Shown here: in pieces, positions 41,976-51,453 of the stretch
Position numbering within the stretch: position 1 is the first letter of the stretch
How the letters are laid out: each line of letters starts with the position of its first letter
Origin: CAVQKZ01 sp963837325
Lineage (GTDB): Bacteria > Actinomycetota > Actinomycetes > Mycobacteriales > Jatrophihabitantaceae
DNA: 64,000 bases
NCBI GenBank assembly: GCA_963837325.1
Contig: CAWIMV010000001.1
Location: forward strand, 2,232,001 to 2,296,000
Direction: 5' to 3'
Notes under the pieces: model-generated
What the model was told of the DNA's origin: nothing
Databases searched by the model: none
Seen by the model: only the letters and a program-made list of their open reading frames with translations
Program-made: the position numbers and the translations under genes

Positions 41976-43679
41976 GTGCGCCGACCGTCCTGGACCCGCG
42001 ACCGCCTCGTCGTTGTGGCGGTATCGGCCGCCTTCGCAGCCAGCGCCGGGCTCGTCGTGGTCCCGCTCGTCAAACTCGTGCAGGTGATGTCGGAGGACGG
42101 CGGGTCCTCGATCAGCCGGGTGCTACGCGCGCCCGGGACTCGGCACGGCGGCGCTGCACACGATCCTGCTCGCGTGCATCGTCCCGCTCATCGCGGTGCC
42201 AGCTCGGTTCGGCCGCAGCGTTGTTCCTCCGGCGCAGCGACGTGCCCGCCCGGGGCCTGCTCCGGCTCGCGATCGTCCTGCCGCTGATCATCCCTCAATT
42301 CGTCCTTGGCTACAGCTGGACGCAGGCCTATGGACGCGCCGGCTTCACCGACACCCTCCTCGGGTTCGGGTGGACGCGGCTCGAGGGGCCGGTCGGCATC
42401 GTGGTCGTCCTCGTCGTCGATGCCGCGCCGCTGTGTTACCTGCTGACGACGGTCGGCCTGGCGACTCGGGCTCAACCCGAGCTGGAGCGGGCTGCGCACG
42501 TTTCGGGCGCGACGGGCTGGACAACCTTGCGCACGGTCACGCTGCCGCTGCTGCGCCCGGTGCTCGCCGCCGAACTGGTGCTTACCTTCGTTGCCACGAT
42601 GGAGAGCTTCGCTGTGCCGCAGGTGCTCGGGGCGCCGAACGGGTTCGCCACGCTGACGACGCGGATCTACGCCGACTTGGCGCTTGGCCAGCGATCCCGA
42701 CTCCTTCCTCGACGCGGTCACCCTCGCGCTGGGGTTGGTGGTGCTCGCCGCCGCCGTACTGCTGCCGGCCGACCTCGTGCTCGGACCCCGGTTGCGGGCG
42801 AGGCGTACCGGCCAGCCGCCGACGCCCGCGCCGACCCGCGCCCGCAGCTGGCGCACGGTCGGGCCCAGCGTGGCCATCGTCGGGTACACCATTCTCGCCG
42901 TCGGCGTGCCGACGCTCGCGCTGGTGGCCGCGGCCATCACCAAGGCCATCGGCGTGCGACCCACTCCTTCGAATTGGACCCTGGGCAATTTCCGGGCCGC
43001 ACTGGACGGTCCCACCATCGACGCGCTGTGGAACAGTGTTCAGTTGGCCGCGCTGGCCGCATTCGCGCTCACCGCGTTCGGAGTGTTGATCGCCGCTCTC
43101 GAGCGCCGCGGCGCCGGTCGCGCGCTGGGCACGATCGCGATGCTGACGTTCGCGATACCCGGCTCGGCGCTCGCGGTCGGCCTCCTCATCGCCTATGAAC
43201 GCTGGCTCGGCGCGGGCATCGGCCTGATCCTGGTGGCCTACCTGGCCAAGTTCTGGGCGCTCGCCCATCGCACTGTGTCCGGCGCCGTCGATCGCCTGCC
43301 CCACGCCGAGTGGCAGGCCGCCCGCGCCAGCGGGGCGCGCCCGCCTGTGGCGGCCGTGACGGTCTGGCTGCCGTCGCTTGCCCCGGCGCTGCTGGCAGCC
43401 TGGGCGCTCGTCTTCCTCAGCGCGCTGCACGAGGTCACGATGTCGAGCCTGCTGTATTCGTTCGGCAACCAGACCCTCGCGGTGGCCGTGTTGAACCAGC
43501 AGGAGCTCGGCGACGTCGGCGCAACCGCGGCGTTGTCGGTCGTACTCACCGCGCTCATCATCGTTGCCGCCGTGCCGGTATGGCTCCTGCTGCGTCTGGT
43601 GTCCAGGCGCAGGGCCGGTGCCGTCGTCGGTGGGCTGGCGGTCCCCGGCCAGGGAATGGCGGTGGCGGGTGCGCGCTGA
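41976..43679 (+). pseudogene. ABC transporter permease, two-domain iron-type, three frameshifts
   Basis: About 567 aa if corrected. FbpB-like double permease with two EAA loops: ERAAHVSGATGWTTLRTVTL and QAARASGARPPVAAVTVWLP. Extra single bases near 42135, 42209 and 42687 break frames, with total length divisible by three because three insertions cancel. The segments between read as clean membrane helices (LHTILLACIVPLIAVP, LAIVLPLIIPQFVLGYSWTQ). Start GTG 41976. Confidence 0.75.
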
Positions 43680-44834
43680 GCCGGGACAGACGACAGAACA
43701 GGTGACTGACGCACTGCGGTGCCGCGGCGTCAACGTCGACTACGCCGGCGTACCGGCGATTGCCGACGTCGACCTGACTGTCAATCGCGGCGAACTCGTG
43801 GCCCTGCTCGGTGCCTCCGGCTCGGGCAAGTCGACGCTGCTGCACGCCGTCGCCGGGCTCGTGCCGGTGTCGCGCGGCGAGATCTGGGTCGACGGACGAC
43901 AGGTGGCGACCACGCGGCGCAGTCTGCCGCCCGAACGGCGCAATGTCGGCCTGGTGTTCCAGAACTTCGCGCTCTGGCCGCACCTGTCGGTTCTCGATAC
44001 CGTCGCCTACCCATTGCGCCGCGCAGGACGATCACGCGACGAGGCGGCCGCGATCGCCGTCGGGGCTGCTGGCCGATCTGTCCATCGCTGATCTCGCGAG
44101 CCCGGCGGCCGGCAGAACTTTCCGGCGGCGAGCAGCAGCGGGTCGGCCTGGCCCGGGCGCTCGCGCGTGACGCGCGGCTGTATCTGCTCGACGAGCCCAC
44201 CGCACATCTGGACACCCACCTTCGAGCGGCATTCCAGGACTCGGTTGTAGTCCGCCAGCGGGAAACCGGAGCGGCCGCGGTCTATGCCACCCACGACGCC
44301 GCCGAAGCACTCGCACTGGCGGACCGGGTAGCCCTGATCGTCGACGGCCGGCTCATCCAGCTTGCGCCGCCCGCGACGGTCTACGCCGAGCCGGTGAGCG
44401 TTGCTGCCGCCGCGCTGAGCGGGCCCTGCTCAGTCCTGTCCGCGGTAGTCGGCGCGGTCGGCCCGGTCGACGACCGAGTGCTGTCGGTCGATTTCGGTTC
44501 CGGCCCGGTAGCGGTGCTGGGCGGTGGCGCCGAAGCCGGACCGGCGCGGCCCCGACGGATCCTGGTCCGACCGGACTGGGTGCGCGAGGGCGGCCCGCTG
44601 GTGGGGCGCACAACTGCCGTCGACTTCCGGGGCCCACACACCGACTACCGCATCACCACGGCCGCCGGCTCACTGCTGCTTCGCCTGGTCGGCCCGCCGC
44701 GGCACGCCGTCGACGAGGTCATGTCGTGGACGCTGGAGCGGGCCTGGGTCGTCAGCACCGACCGTCCGACCTCGCCGGCGCCCGAGCCGCCGGCGGAGTC
44801 AGCTCAGCCCAGAGCGACTATCGCCCCGGAGTGA
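43669..44834 (+). pseudogene. ABC transporter ATP-binding protein (iron-type), two frameshifts
   Basis: About 388 aa if corrected. Walker A LLGASGSGKSTLLHAVAGL, Q-loop VFQNFALWPHLSVL, then an extra G near 44063 and an extra C near 44102. After them the signature LSGGEQQRVGLARALA, Walker B LYLLDEPTAHLD and YATHDAAEALALADR are intact. A C-terminal TOBE region follows. FbpC-like. Overlaps the permease start-stop. Its end overlaps the convergent DUF6390 gene by 31 bp. Confidence 0.77.
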
Positions 44835-45601
44835 TCGAGCCGATCGTTGACGACATCGAGGTGCATCCGGGTGTAATGACGCAGGGCCGCCAGTTGCTGC
44901 GGGCCGAGCCGGTCGCAGACCCACTCCCAGTGCATCGAGACCCAGTCACCGACCTTGAACTCCGACACCAGCCCGATGCCGTCAAGCGTTCGCTCCACCG
45001 TCTCGACGATCGGCGGCCCGAGGAAGAGGCGACCCTCGTCAAAGAGCAGTGGCTGCGACTGCACGACGAGCTGGTCGGCGCGGACTTGCTGCACCTGGCC
45101 CCACCGGATCCGGCACCGGTCCAGGACCATGAGCGCCTGCTCGTAGCGCCGGTCGTCACCAAGCAACCCGACCCAGGGGTAGATGCAGAACACGTGGTAG
45201 CTGTGGTGCGGCGTTCCGCCGGCCAGCACGGCGTCGGCGACCCGGCTGAAATGCCGGCCGGTCTTGGCCCGGAACCGATCCTCCATGGAATCGCCCAGGG
45301 GACGCACGCCCACGCGGTCGAGCAGACCGTTACCGACCCAGTACGCCTCGACCACGCGTCGATCCAGCGGGTCACCGACGCCGGTGGCCTGCGCGATGAG
45401 CTCGAGGTAGGGCCAGGCGCCCGCGAATTGGCGGGCCAGCTCGCGTACCCCGTCGTCGACGACCTGCGCCGCGCCGTACTGGAACAACGCCTGGTGGTCC
45501 GGAGGGCCGCACGCACCGTGGTAGTTCGGCGGGAAGGCATAGCGCACGAACAGCGTCGGCCCGGGTATCCGGGCGGTATCCGATGCAGTCAGCGTCGTCA
45601 C
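44804..45601 (-). CDS. DUF6390-type hydrogenase-associated protein, copy A
   Basis: 265 aa. FVRYAFPPNYHGACGPPDHQ, ELARQFAGAWPYLELIAQAT, DPLDRRVVEAYWVGNGLLD, SYHVFCIYPWVGLLGD and CRIRWGQVQQVRADQLVVQS recur in the second copy at 54377. No known catalytic motif; a Cys in ACGPPD and several aromatic/His residues are shared. Seen only in group 1h hydrogenase neighbourhoods as far as I know. GTG start overlaps the hypC stop, so the two are coupled. Confidence 0.78.
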   Translation of the reverse strand: MTTLTASDTARIPGPTLFVRYAFPPNYHGACGPPDHQALFQYGAAQVVDDGVRELARQFAGAWPYLELIAQATGVGDPLDRRVVEAYWVGNGLLDRVGVRPLGDSMEDRFRAKTGRHFSRVADAVLAGGTPHHSYHVFCIYPWVGLLGDDRRYEQALMVLDRCRIRWGQVQQVRADQLVVQSQPLLFDEGRLFLGPPIVETVERTLDGIGLVSEFKVGDWVSMHWEWVCDRLGPQQLAALRHYTRMHLDVVNDRLDHSGAIVALG

Positions 45602-45858
45602 GGTCCAACCCCTTCGGCGCGCGCCTCGTGTTCGGGACCAGGGCTGTCGTCGGCGAACGGCTGCAGCGCCTCACGGGCGTCGTCGGGGCTCATCCGTTCC
45701 AGCGCGAATCCGCTGTGGATCAGGATGTAGTCACCAGCGACGAACGGACCGTCGAGCAGCCCGATGTTGATCTCGCGGACCACGCCGGCGACCTCGACCT
45801 GCGCCACATCGCTACCCGGTCGGATCTCGACGACCCGGCCCGGCAGTCCCAAGCACAT
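45598..45858 (-). CDS. hypC: Hydrogenase assembly chaperone HypC, copy A
   Basis: 86 aa. MCLGLPGRVVEI with the essential Cys2, then VAQVEVAGVVREINIGLLDG, YILIHSGFALERMSP. HypC/HypD carries the Fe(CN)2CO unit to the large subunit. It is the middle gene of the left arm: microprotein, hypC, DUF6390. A second hypC is at 54086, so subunit-specific or redundant roles are possible. Confidence 0.93.
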   Translation of the reverse strand: MCLGLPGRVVEIRPGSDVAQVEVAGVVREINIGLLDGPFVAGDYILIHSGFALERMSPDDAREALQPFADDSPGPEHEARAEGVGP

Positions 45859-45871
45859 GGTCAGGCGTCCC

Positions 45872-45973
45872 TCACATCGACCGGATCTTCAGATACCGCT
45901 TGATGTCCGGCAGGGACCGCACGGCCAGCGCAGCCACACTTGCCAGCACCGACAGGCGAATGAGCTTTCCCAT
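45872..45973 (-). CDS. DUF6893-type membrane microprotein, copy A
   Basis: 33 aa: a hydrophobic helix (LIRLSVLASVAALAVR) and a conserved tail LPDIKRYLKIRSM. The tail matches the second microprotein at 52886 (IPDVRRYLKIRNM) in nine of 13 positions. GGAGGC precedes the ATG. It sits 13 bp before hypC. The single span with a basic tail suggests a membrane anchor or docking peptide; function unknown. Confidence 0.75.
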   Translation of the reverse strand: MGKLIRLSVLASVAALAVRSLPDIKRYLKIRSM

Positions 45974-46282
45974 GGTGATCGCCTCCGATCCGAACGGCTC
46001 GACCGTCGCGCGCATGGCACTGCGCGTGCCGGAGTCTGCGACGAGCGCACAAGAGACCTTCCGTGGCTCGTCGTATTTCGCGACGCTACACGCGGCGGCG
46101 GAGGTCGTCCATGAGCCGCGTTTGGGGCAGATTCCTTCACGTAGAGACAACCTCGCAAATCGCCGTAAACTCGATCTTGACACCGCTCAGCACGCGGGCG
46201 TAGAACGTGACATAGGCCACGCAGGTGGATCGATGGTCGGTTCCGGTGGCCAGGGAGAACAACTCCCGGAAAGCTGCGACGG
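45974..46282. other. 309-bp divergent intergenic region of the hydrogenase cluster
   Basis: Separates the left arm (minus strand) from hhyS (plus strand). No gene is supported. It holds a fair promoter for hhyS (46177) and the ribosome site of the left microprotein. GGGAG-AACAA-CTCCC (46254-46268) lies just before the hhyS ribosome site and could be a short hairpin or operator. No second strong promoter for the left arm was picked out by eye. Confidence 0.6.
46177..46206 (+). promoter_or_regulatory. Candidate hhyS promoter
   Basis: TTGACA (46177-46182), an 18-base spacer, then TAGAAC (46201-46206), about 77 bp before the hhyS ATG. The -35 is perfect and the -10 moderate. A housekeeping-type sigma factor would use it; other sigma factors are not excluded. 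Confidence 0.4.
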
Positions 46283-47338
<1,056 letters not shown>

Positions 47339-47400
47339 GTAAACCGCACCTCCCGGAGGCGCGGCGTCCCCGGGCATCCATTCGCTCAGAGAGGTACGCC

Positions 47401-49191
47401 ATGTCGGCGACGATTCCCAGGCCTTCCCACCGAAGTGACAGCGGCGACCTTGTCGAGATGGCGTGGGATCCGATCACGCGCATCGTCGGAAGCCTCGGCA
47501 TCTACACCAAGATCGACTTCAAGCAGAAGGAAGTCGTCGAGTGTCACAGCACCTCGTCGATCTTCCGCGGCTACTCGATTTTCATGAAGGGCAAGGACCC
47601 GCGCGACGCCCACTTCATCACCAGTCGTATCTGCGGTATCTGCGGCGACAACCACGCCACCTGCTCGTGCTATGCGCAGAACATGGCCTACGGCGTCAAG
47701 CCGCCGCACCTCGGTGAGTGGATCGTCAACCTCGGCGAAGCGGCCGAGTACATGTTCGACCACAACATCTTCCAGGAGAACCTGGTCGGGGTGGACTACT
47801 GCGAGAAGATGATCGCGGAGACCAATCCCGGCGTGCTCGAACGGGCCAACTCCACCGAGGCACCGCACGCCGGCGACCACGGCTACCGCACGATCGGCGA
47901 CATCATGCGGTCGCTGAACCCGTTCACCGGTGAGTTCTACCGCGAGGCGCTGCAGGTCAGCCGCTACACGCGCGAGATGTTCTGCCTGATGGAGGGCCGG
48001 CACGTCCACCCGTCGACGCTCTACCCGGGCGGCGTGGGCACGGTCGCCACCATCCAGCTCATGACGGACTACCAGATCCGGCTCATGCGCTACATCGAGT
48101 TCATGAAGAAGGTCGTGCCGATGCACGACGACCTGTTCGACTTCATGTACCAAGCGCTGCCGGGTTACGAACAGTCCGGCCTTCGCCGCACGCTGCTCGG
48201 CTGCTGGGGCTCGTTCCAGGACCCGGAGTTCTGCAACTTCGAGTACAAGGACATGACCGAGTGGGGCCGCAAGATGTTCGTGACCCCAGGTGTTGTGGTC
48301 GACGGCAAGCTCGTCACGACCGACCTGGTCGACATCAACCTCGGCATCCGGATCCTGCTCGGCTCGTCGTACTACGACGACTGGCAGGACCAGGAGATGT
48401 TCGTCAAGAACGACCCGCTGGGCAATCCGGTCGACCGTCGGCACCCGTGGAACCAGCACACCAACCCGCAGCCGCAGAAGCGCGACTTCGACGAGAAGTA
48501 CAGCTGGGTCATGTCGCCACGCTGGTACGACGGCAAGGACTACCTCGCGCTCGACACCGGCGGCGGCCCGCTCGCCCGGCTGTGGTCCACAGCCCTGGCC
48601 GGCCTGGTCGACATCGGCTACGTGCAGGCCACCGGCACCAGCGTCAAGATCAACCTTCCCAAGACCGCGCTCAAGGGGCCGGTCGAGCTCGAGTGGAAGG
48701 TGCCGCAGTGGAGCAACACGATCGAGCGCAACCGGGCCCGCACGTACTTCCAGGCCTACGCGGCCGCCTGCGCCCTGCACTTCGCTGAGAAGGCGCTCGT
48801 CGAGATCCGGGCCGGCCACACCAAGACCTGGGAGAAGTTCGAGGTCCCCGACGAAGGCATCGGCTGCGGCTTCACCGAGGCCGTCCGCGGCGTGCTCTCA
48901 CACCACATGGTCATCAGGGACGGCAAGATCGCGAACTACCACCCGTACCCGCCGACGCCCTGGAACGCGAACCCGCGCGATTCGTACGGCACGCCCGGGC
49001 CCTACGAGGACGCCGTGCAGGGGCAACCGATCTTCGAGGAGAACGACCGGGAGCACTTCAAGGGCATCGACATCATGCGCACCGTCCGCAGCTTCGACCC
49101 GTGCCTGCCCTGCGGCGTGCACATGTACCTCGGCCAGGGCAAGTCACTGGAGACGATGCACTCACCAACGCAGTCCGTCACCGGCGAATAG
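47401..49191 (+). CDS. hhyL: [NiFe] hydrogenase large subunit, group 1h
   Basis: 596 aa. L1 motif RICGICGDNHATC (residues 76-88) and L2 motif DPCLPCGVH (566-574) hold the four Ni-Fe Cys: 78, 81, 568 and 571. MAWDPITRIVGSLGIYT opens the fold, and GRHVHPSTLYPGGVGTV is diagnostic of this group. A 22-residue tail after His574 would be removed by the endopeptidase at 53584. It is 62 bp after hhyS. Oxidises H2; oxygen-tolerant in known relatives. Confidence 0.97.
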   Translation: MSATIPRPSHRSDSGDLVEMAWDPITRIVGSLGIYTKIDFKQKEVVECHSTSSIFRGYSIFMKGKDPRDAHFITSRICGICGDNHATCSCYAQNMAYGVKPPHLGEWIVNLGEAAEYMFDHNIFQENLVGVDYCEKMIAETNPGVLERANSTEAPHAGDHGYRTIGDIMRSLNPFTGEFYREALQVSRYTREMFCLMEGRHVHPSTLYPGGVGTVATIQLMTDYQIRLMRYIEFMKKVVPMHDDLFDFMYQALPGYEQSGLRRTLLGCWGSFQDPEFCNFEYKDMTEWGRKMFVTPGVVVDGKLVTTDLVDINLGIRILLGSSYYDDWQDQEMFVKNDPLGNPVDRRHPWNQHTNPQPQKRDFDEKYSWVMSPRWYDGKDYLALDTGGGPLARLWSTALAGLVDIGYVQATGTSVKINLPKTALKGPVELEWKVPQWSNTIERNRARTYFQAYAAACALHFAEKALVEIRAGHTKTWEKFEVPDEGIGCGFTEAVRGVLSHHMVIRDGKIANYHPYPPTPWNANPRDSYGTPGPYEDAVQGQPIFEENDREHFKGIDIMRTVRSFDPCLPCGVHMYLGQGKSLETMHSPTQSVTGE

Positions 49192-49193
49192 CC

Positions 49194-50129
49194 GTGGCCC
49201 AACCCGACCAGACCGATCCCCCGCCGCTTGACCTTCAGGCGGCGGGTGATCGGATCGAAGCCCTGCTCGTCGCGAGCGCCTCGGGCGGCGTGGTCGCCCG
49301 CGAGCGTTCGGAAGAACTCGTGCGGATCGTCGCCGACCTGTACGGCGCGGGCATCGAGCGGATCCTCGACATCCTGCACGAGATGGGCCGGCTGGACGAC
49401 GATGTCCTGGCCGCGCTGGCCGGGGACAAGATGGTCTCCAGTCTGCTGCTCGTGCACGGGCTGCACCCGTACGACATCACCACGCGGGTCGAGAACGCGC
49501 TGGAGAGCGTTCGCCCGTATCTCGGTTCCCACGGCGGTGACGTGAAACTGCTCGACGTCACCGAGGACGGCGTCGTCAAGCTGCGGTTGCTCGGCAGCTG
49601 CGACGGCTGCCCGTCCTCGTCAGTGACGTTGACGCTCGCCGTTGAGGGCGCGGTGGAGGCGGCGGCACCAGAGGTCACGTCCATCGAAGTCGAGCCGGCG
49701 ACCCAGGCGGCATCGGCCGGCCCAGTCATTTCCATCGACTCGCTGCGCGCGCGCATCGAAGAGCCCCCGCCGGTGCAGGGCGCCGCGTGGCAGGCCGTCA
49801 CCGAACTCTCGCAACTGCCTTCCGGTGCGGTTGCACACCACGTGCTCGCCGACACGGCGATCCTGGCCTGCCGGGTCGGCTCCGACCTGTACGCCTTCAC
49901 GGATTCCTGCCCGCGGTGCGAGCATGCGCTGACCGGCGCGACGGTTGCCCGGCGACTCGGTGGCGCCGCCGACGACGCTGTGTTGGTGTGCCCGACCTGT
50001 CGCGGCCACTACGACGTCCGGCGGGCCGGTGCGAGCCTCGATGAGAACGGTGTGCACTTGAACCCGCTCCCACTCCTGCAGACGGGCGGCGTCGTGTCGG
50101 TGGCCGTTCCCACAACAGTCACCGCATGA
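49194..50129 (+). CDS. NifU-type Fe-S protein with Rieske-like tail
   Basis: 311 aa from GTG 49194, two bases after hhyL. An N-terminal helical part precedes a NifU C-terminal domain (RPYLGSHGGDVKLLDVTEDG, CDGCPSSSVTLTLAVEGA with CxxC). The last ~100 residues hold two C-x2-C motifs with His: CPRCEHALTG and CPTCRGHYDVRRAG, like a Rieske-type or zinc ribbon unit. Possibly inserts Fe-S clusters or transfers electrons for HhyS. Always next to group 1h hydrogenases as far as I recall. Confidence 0.83.
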   Translation: MAQPDQTDPPPLDLQAAGDRIEALLVASASGGVVARERSEELVRIVADLYGAGIERILDILHEMGRLDDDVLAALAGDKMVSSLLLVHGLHPYDITTRVENALESVRPYLGSHGGDVKLLDVTEDGVVKLRLLGSCDGCPSSSVTLTLAVEGAVEAAAPEVTSIEVEPATQAASAGPVISIDSLRARIEEPPPVQGAAWQAVTELSQLPSGAVAHHVLADTAILACRVGSDLYAFTDSCPRCEHALTGATVARRLGGAADDAVLVCPTCRGHYDVRRAGASLDENGVHLNPLPLLQTGGVVSVAVPTTVTA

Positions 50130-50818
50130 CTTCTTCCCCGGCCGGCAACGGTGGGCGCGGCAGCGCACCACTGGCCGCGCTGCGCCGGATCGCGGCCAGC
50201 CGTCCGGCGCCGATGACCGAGGAACGCTGCGAGATGTGCGCCGAGCCCATCTCCGACAGCCACCAGCACGTCGTCAACCTGGAGAGCCGGGTGCTGATGT
50301 GCACCTGTCGCAGCTGTTACCTGCTCTTCGCGGTCGACGGTGCCCAACAGCGGTACAAGGCCGTCCCGGATCGATATCTGTCGTTCCCCGAGTTCACGCT
50401 CGGTCCGGGCCAGTGGGATGAGCTCGAGATCCCGGTCGGACTTGCGTTCCTGTTCCGTAACTCGGTGCAGCACCGCATCGTGGCGTTCTATCCCGGGCCG
50501 GCCGGCGCGACCGAGTCGGAACTGCCGCTCGCCGCATGGGATTCGGTGGTAGCCGGCAACCCGCAGCTCGGCGTCCTGCAGCCCGATGTGGAAGCGCTGC
50601 TGATCCGGGCGCCGGACAAGAGCCGGGGGCAGGGCAGCGGCGACTACACCTGCCACGTCGTTCCGATCGACACGTGCTACGAGTTGGTCGGCCGGCTGCG
50701 GCAACTGTGGCGCGGTTTCGACGGCGGTTCCGACGCACACGCGGCGATGGACGCGTTCTTCGAGATGGTGTCGGCCCGCAGCCGACCGGCGCCCGCCGTC
50801 GACGAGGCCCGGCGATGA
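50126..50818 (+). CDS. DUF5947-type hydrogenase-associated protein
   Basis: 230 aa. Four Cys in EERCEMCAEPISDSHQHVVN and LMCTCRSCYLLF probably form a metal ribbon, which is followed by RYKAVPDRYLSFPEFTLGPG and the hydrophobic VGLAFLFRNSVQHRIVAFYP. The domain carries no known enzymatic motif. ATGA overlap with the NifU gene and with the next gene shows tight coupling. Function unknown; a Fe-S or zinc-binding assembly factor is a guess. Confidence 0.75.
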   Translation: MTSSPAGNGGRGSAPLAALRRIAASRPAPMTEERCEMCAEPISDSHQHVVNLESRVLMCTCRSCYLLFAVDGAQQRYKAVPDRYLSFPEFTLGPGQWDELEIPVGLAFLFRNSVQHRIVAFYPGPAGATESELPLAAWDSVVAGNPQLGVLQPDVEALLIRAPDKSRGQGSGDYTCHVVPIDTCYELVGRLRQLWRGFDGGSDAHAAMDAFFEMVSARSRPAPAVDEARR

Positions 50819-51453
50819 TCGAGCTGCAGTTCACCGTCGCCGACGTGTTCGCCGAGCGCTACGCGGCGGCGCCCCAGCTCACCGCCCGCCTGCGCATCGA
50901 CGAGAGCAGCGGCGAGACGATCCACGCCATCGCCCTGCGTTGCCAGGTGCGCATCGAACCCCAGCGGCGCAAGTACAGCCCGGACGAAGAGAGCGAACTG
51001 CTCGACATGTTCGGCACCCGCGACCGGTGGTTCGACACCCTCAAACCGTTCATGTGGATGCAGTGCAACGCGATGGTGCAGGGCTTCACGGGGATCACCG
51101 AGGTCGACCTCGTCATGCCGTGCACCTACGACTTCGAGGTCACCTGGTCGAAGTACCTGCACGCCCTGCGCAACAACACCATCCCCGTCGCCTTCCTGTT
51201 CTCGGGCACGGTGTTCACCCGCGGCACGAGTGGTTTCGGCGTCGAACAGGTGCCGTGGGACTGCGAGGCGCGCTACGAGATCCCCGTCTCGGTGTGGCGC
51301 GAGATGATCGACCACTACTTCCCCAACACGGGCTGGTTGCGGCTGCGCCGAGAATCCATCGAGTCGCTGGCCCACTACAAGTCGGTCCGAGGGCTGACCA
51401 CGTGGGAAGAGACGATCGAGTCATTGCTGGCCAAGGCGCAGGTGATCTCGTGA
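50815..51453 (+). CDS. DUF6084-type hydrogenase-associated protein
   Basis: 212 aa. IELQFTVADVFAERYAAAPQ, RCQVRIEPQRRKYSPDEESE, MWMQCNAMVQGFTGITEVDL, PVAFLFSGTVFTRGTSGFGV, and REMIDHYFPNTGWLRLRRES, a pattern shared with hydrogenase-linked hypothetical proteins. Predicted mixed alpha/beta, soluble. No catalytic motif is recognised. Coupled to both neighbours by 4-bp overlaps. Confidence 0.72.
   Translation: MIELQFTVADVFAERYAAAPQLTARLRIDESSGETIHAIALRCQVRIEPQRRKYSPDEESELLDMFGTRDRWFDTLKPFMWMQCNAMVQGFTGITEVDLVMPCTYDFEVTWSKYLHALRNNTIPVAFLFSGTVFTRGTSGFGVEQVPWDCEARYEIPVSVWREMIDHYFPNTGWLRLRRESIESLAHYKSVRGLTTWEETIESLLAKAQVIS

Noticed and set aside
46254..46268. Short GGGAG-N5-CTCCC repeat near the hhyS start as a riboswitch
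   Set aside because: Five-bp arms beside a purine-rich ribosome site are common by chance, and no larger conserved structure is visible.
47386..48819. Long open frame antisense to hhyL (about 477 codons)
   Set aside because: GC-rich codons of hhyL lack stops on the opposite strand. The antisense protein is Arg/Val/His-rich with no family pattern, while hhyL has every hydrogenase motif.
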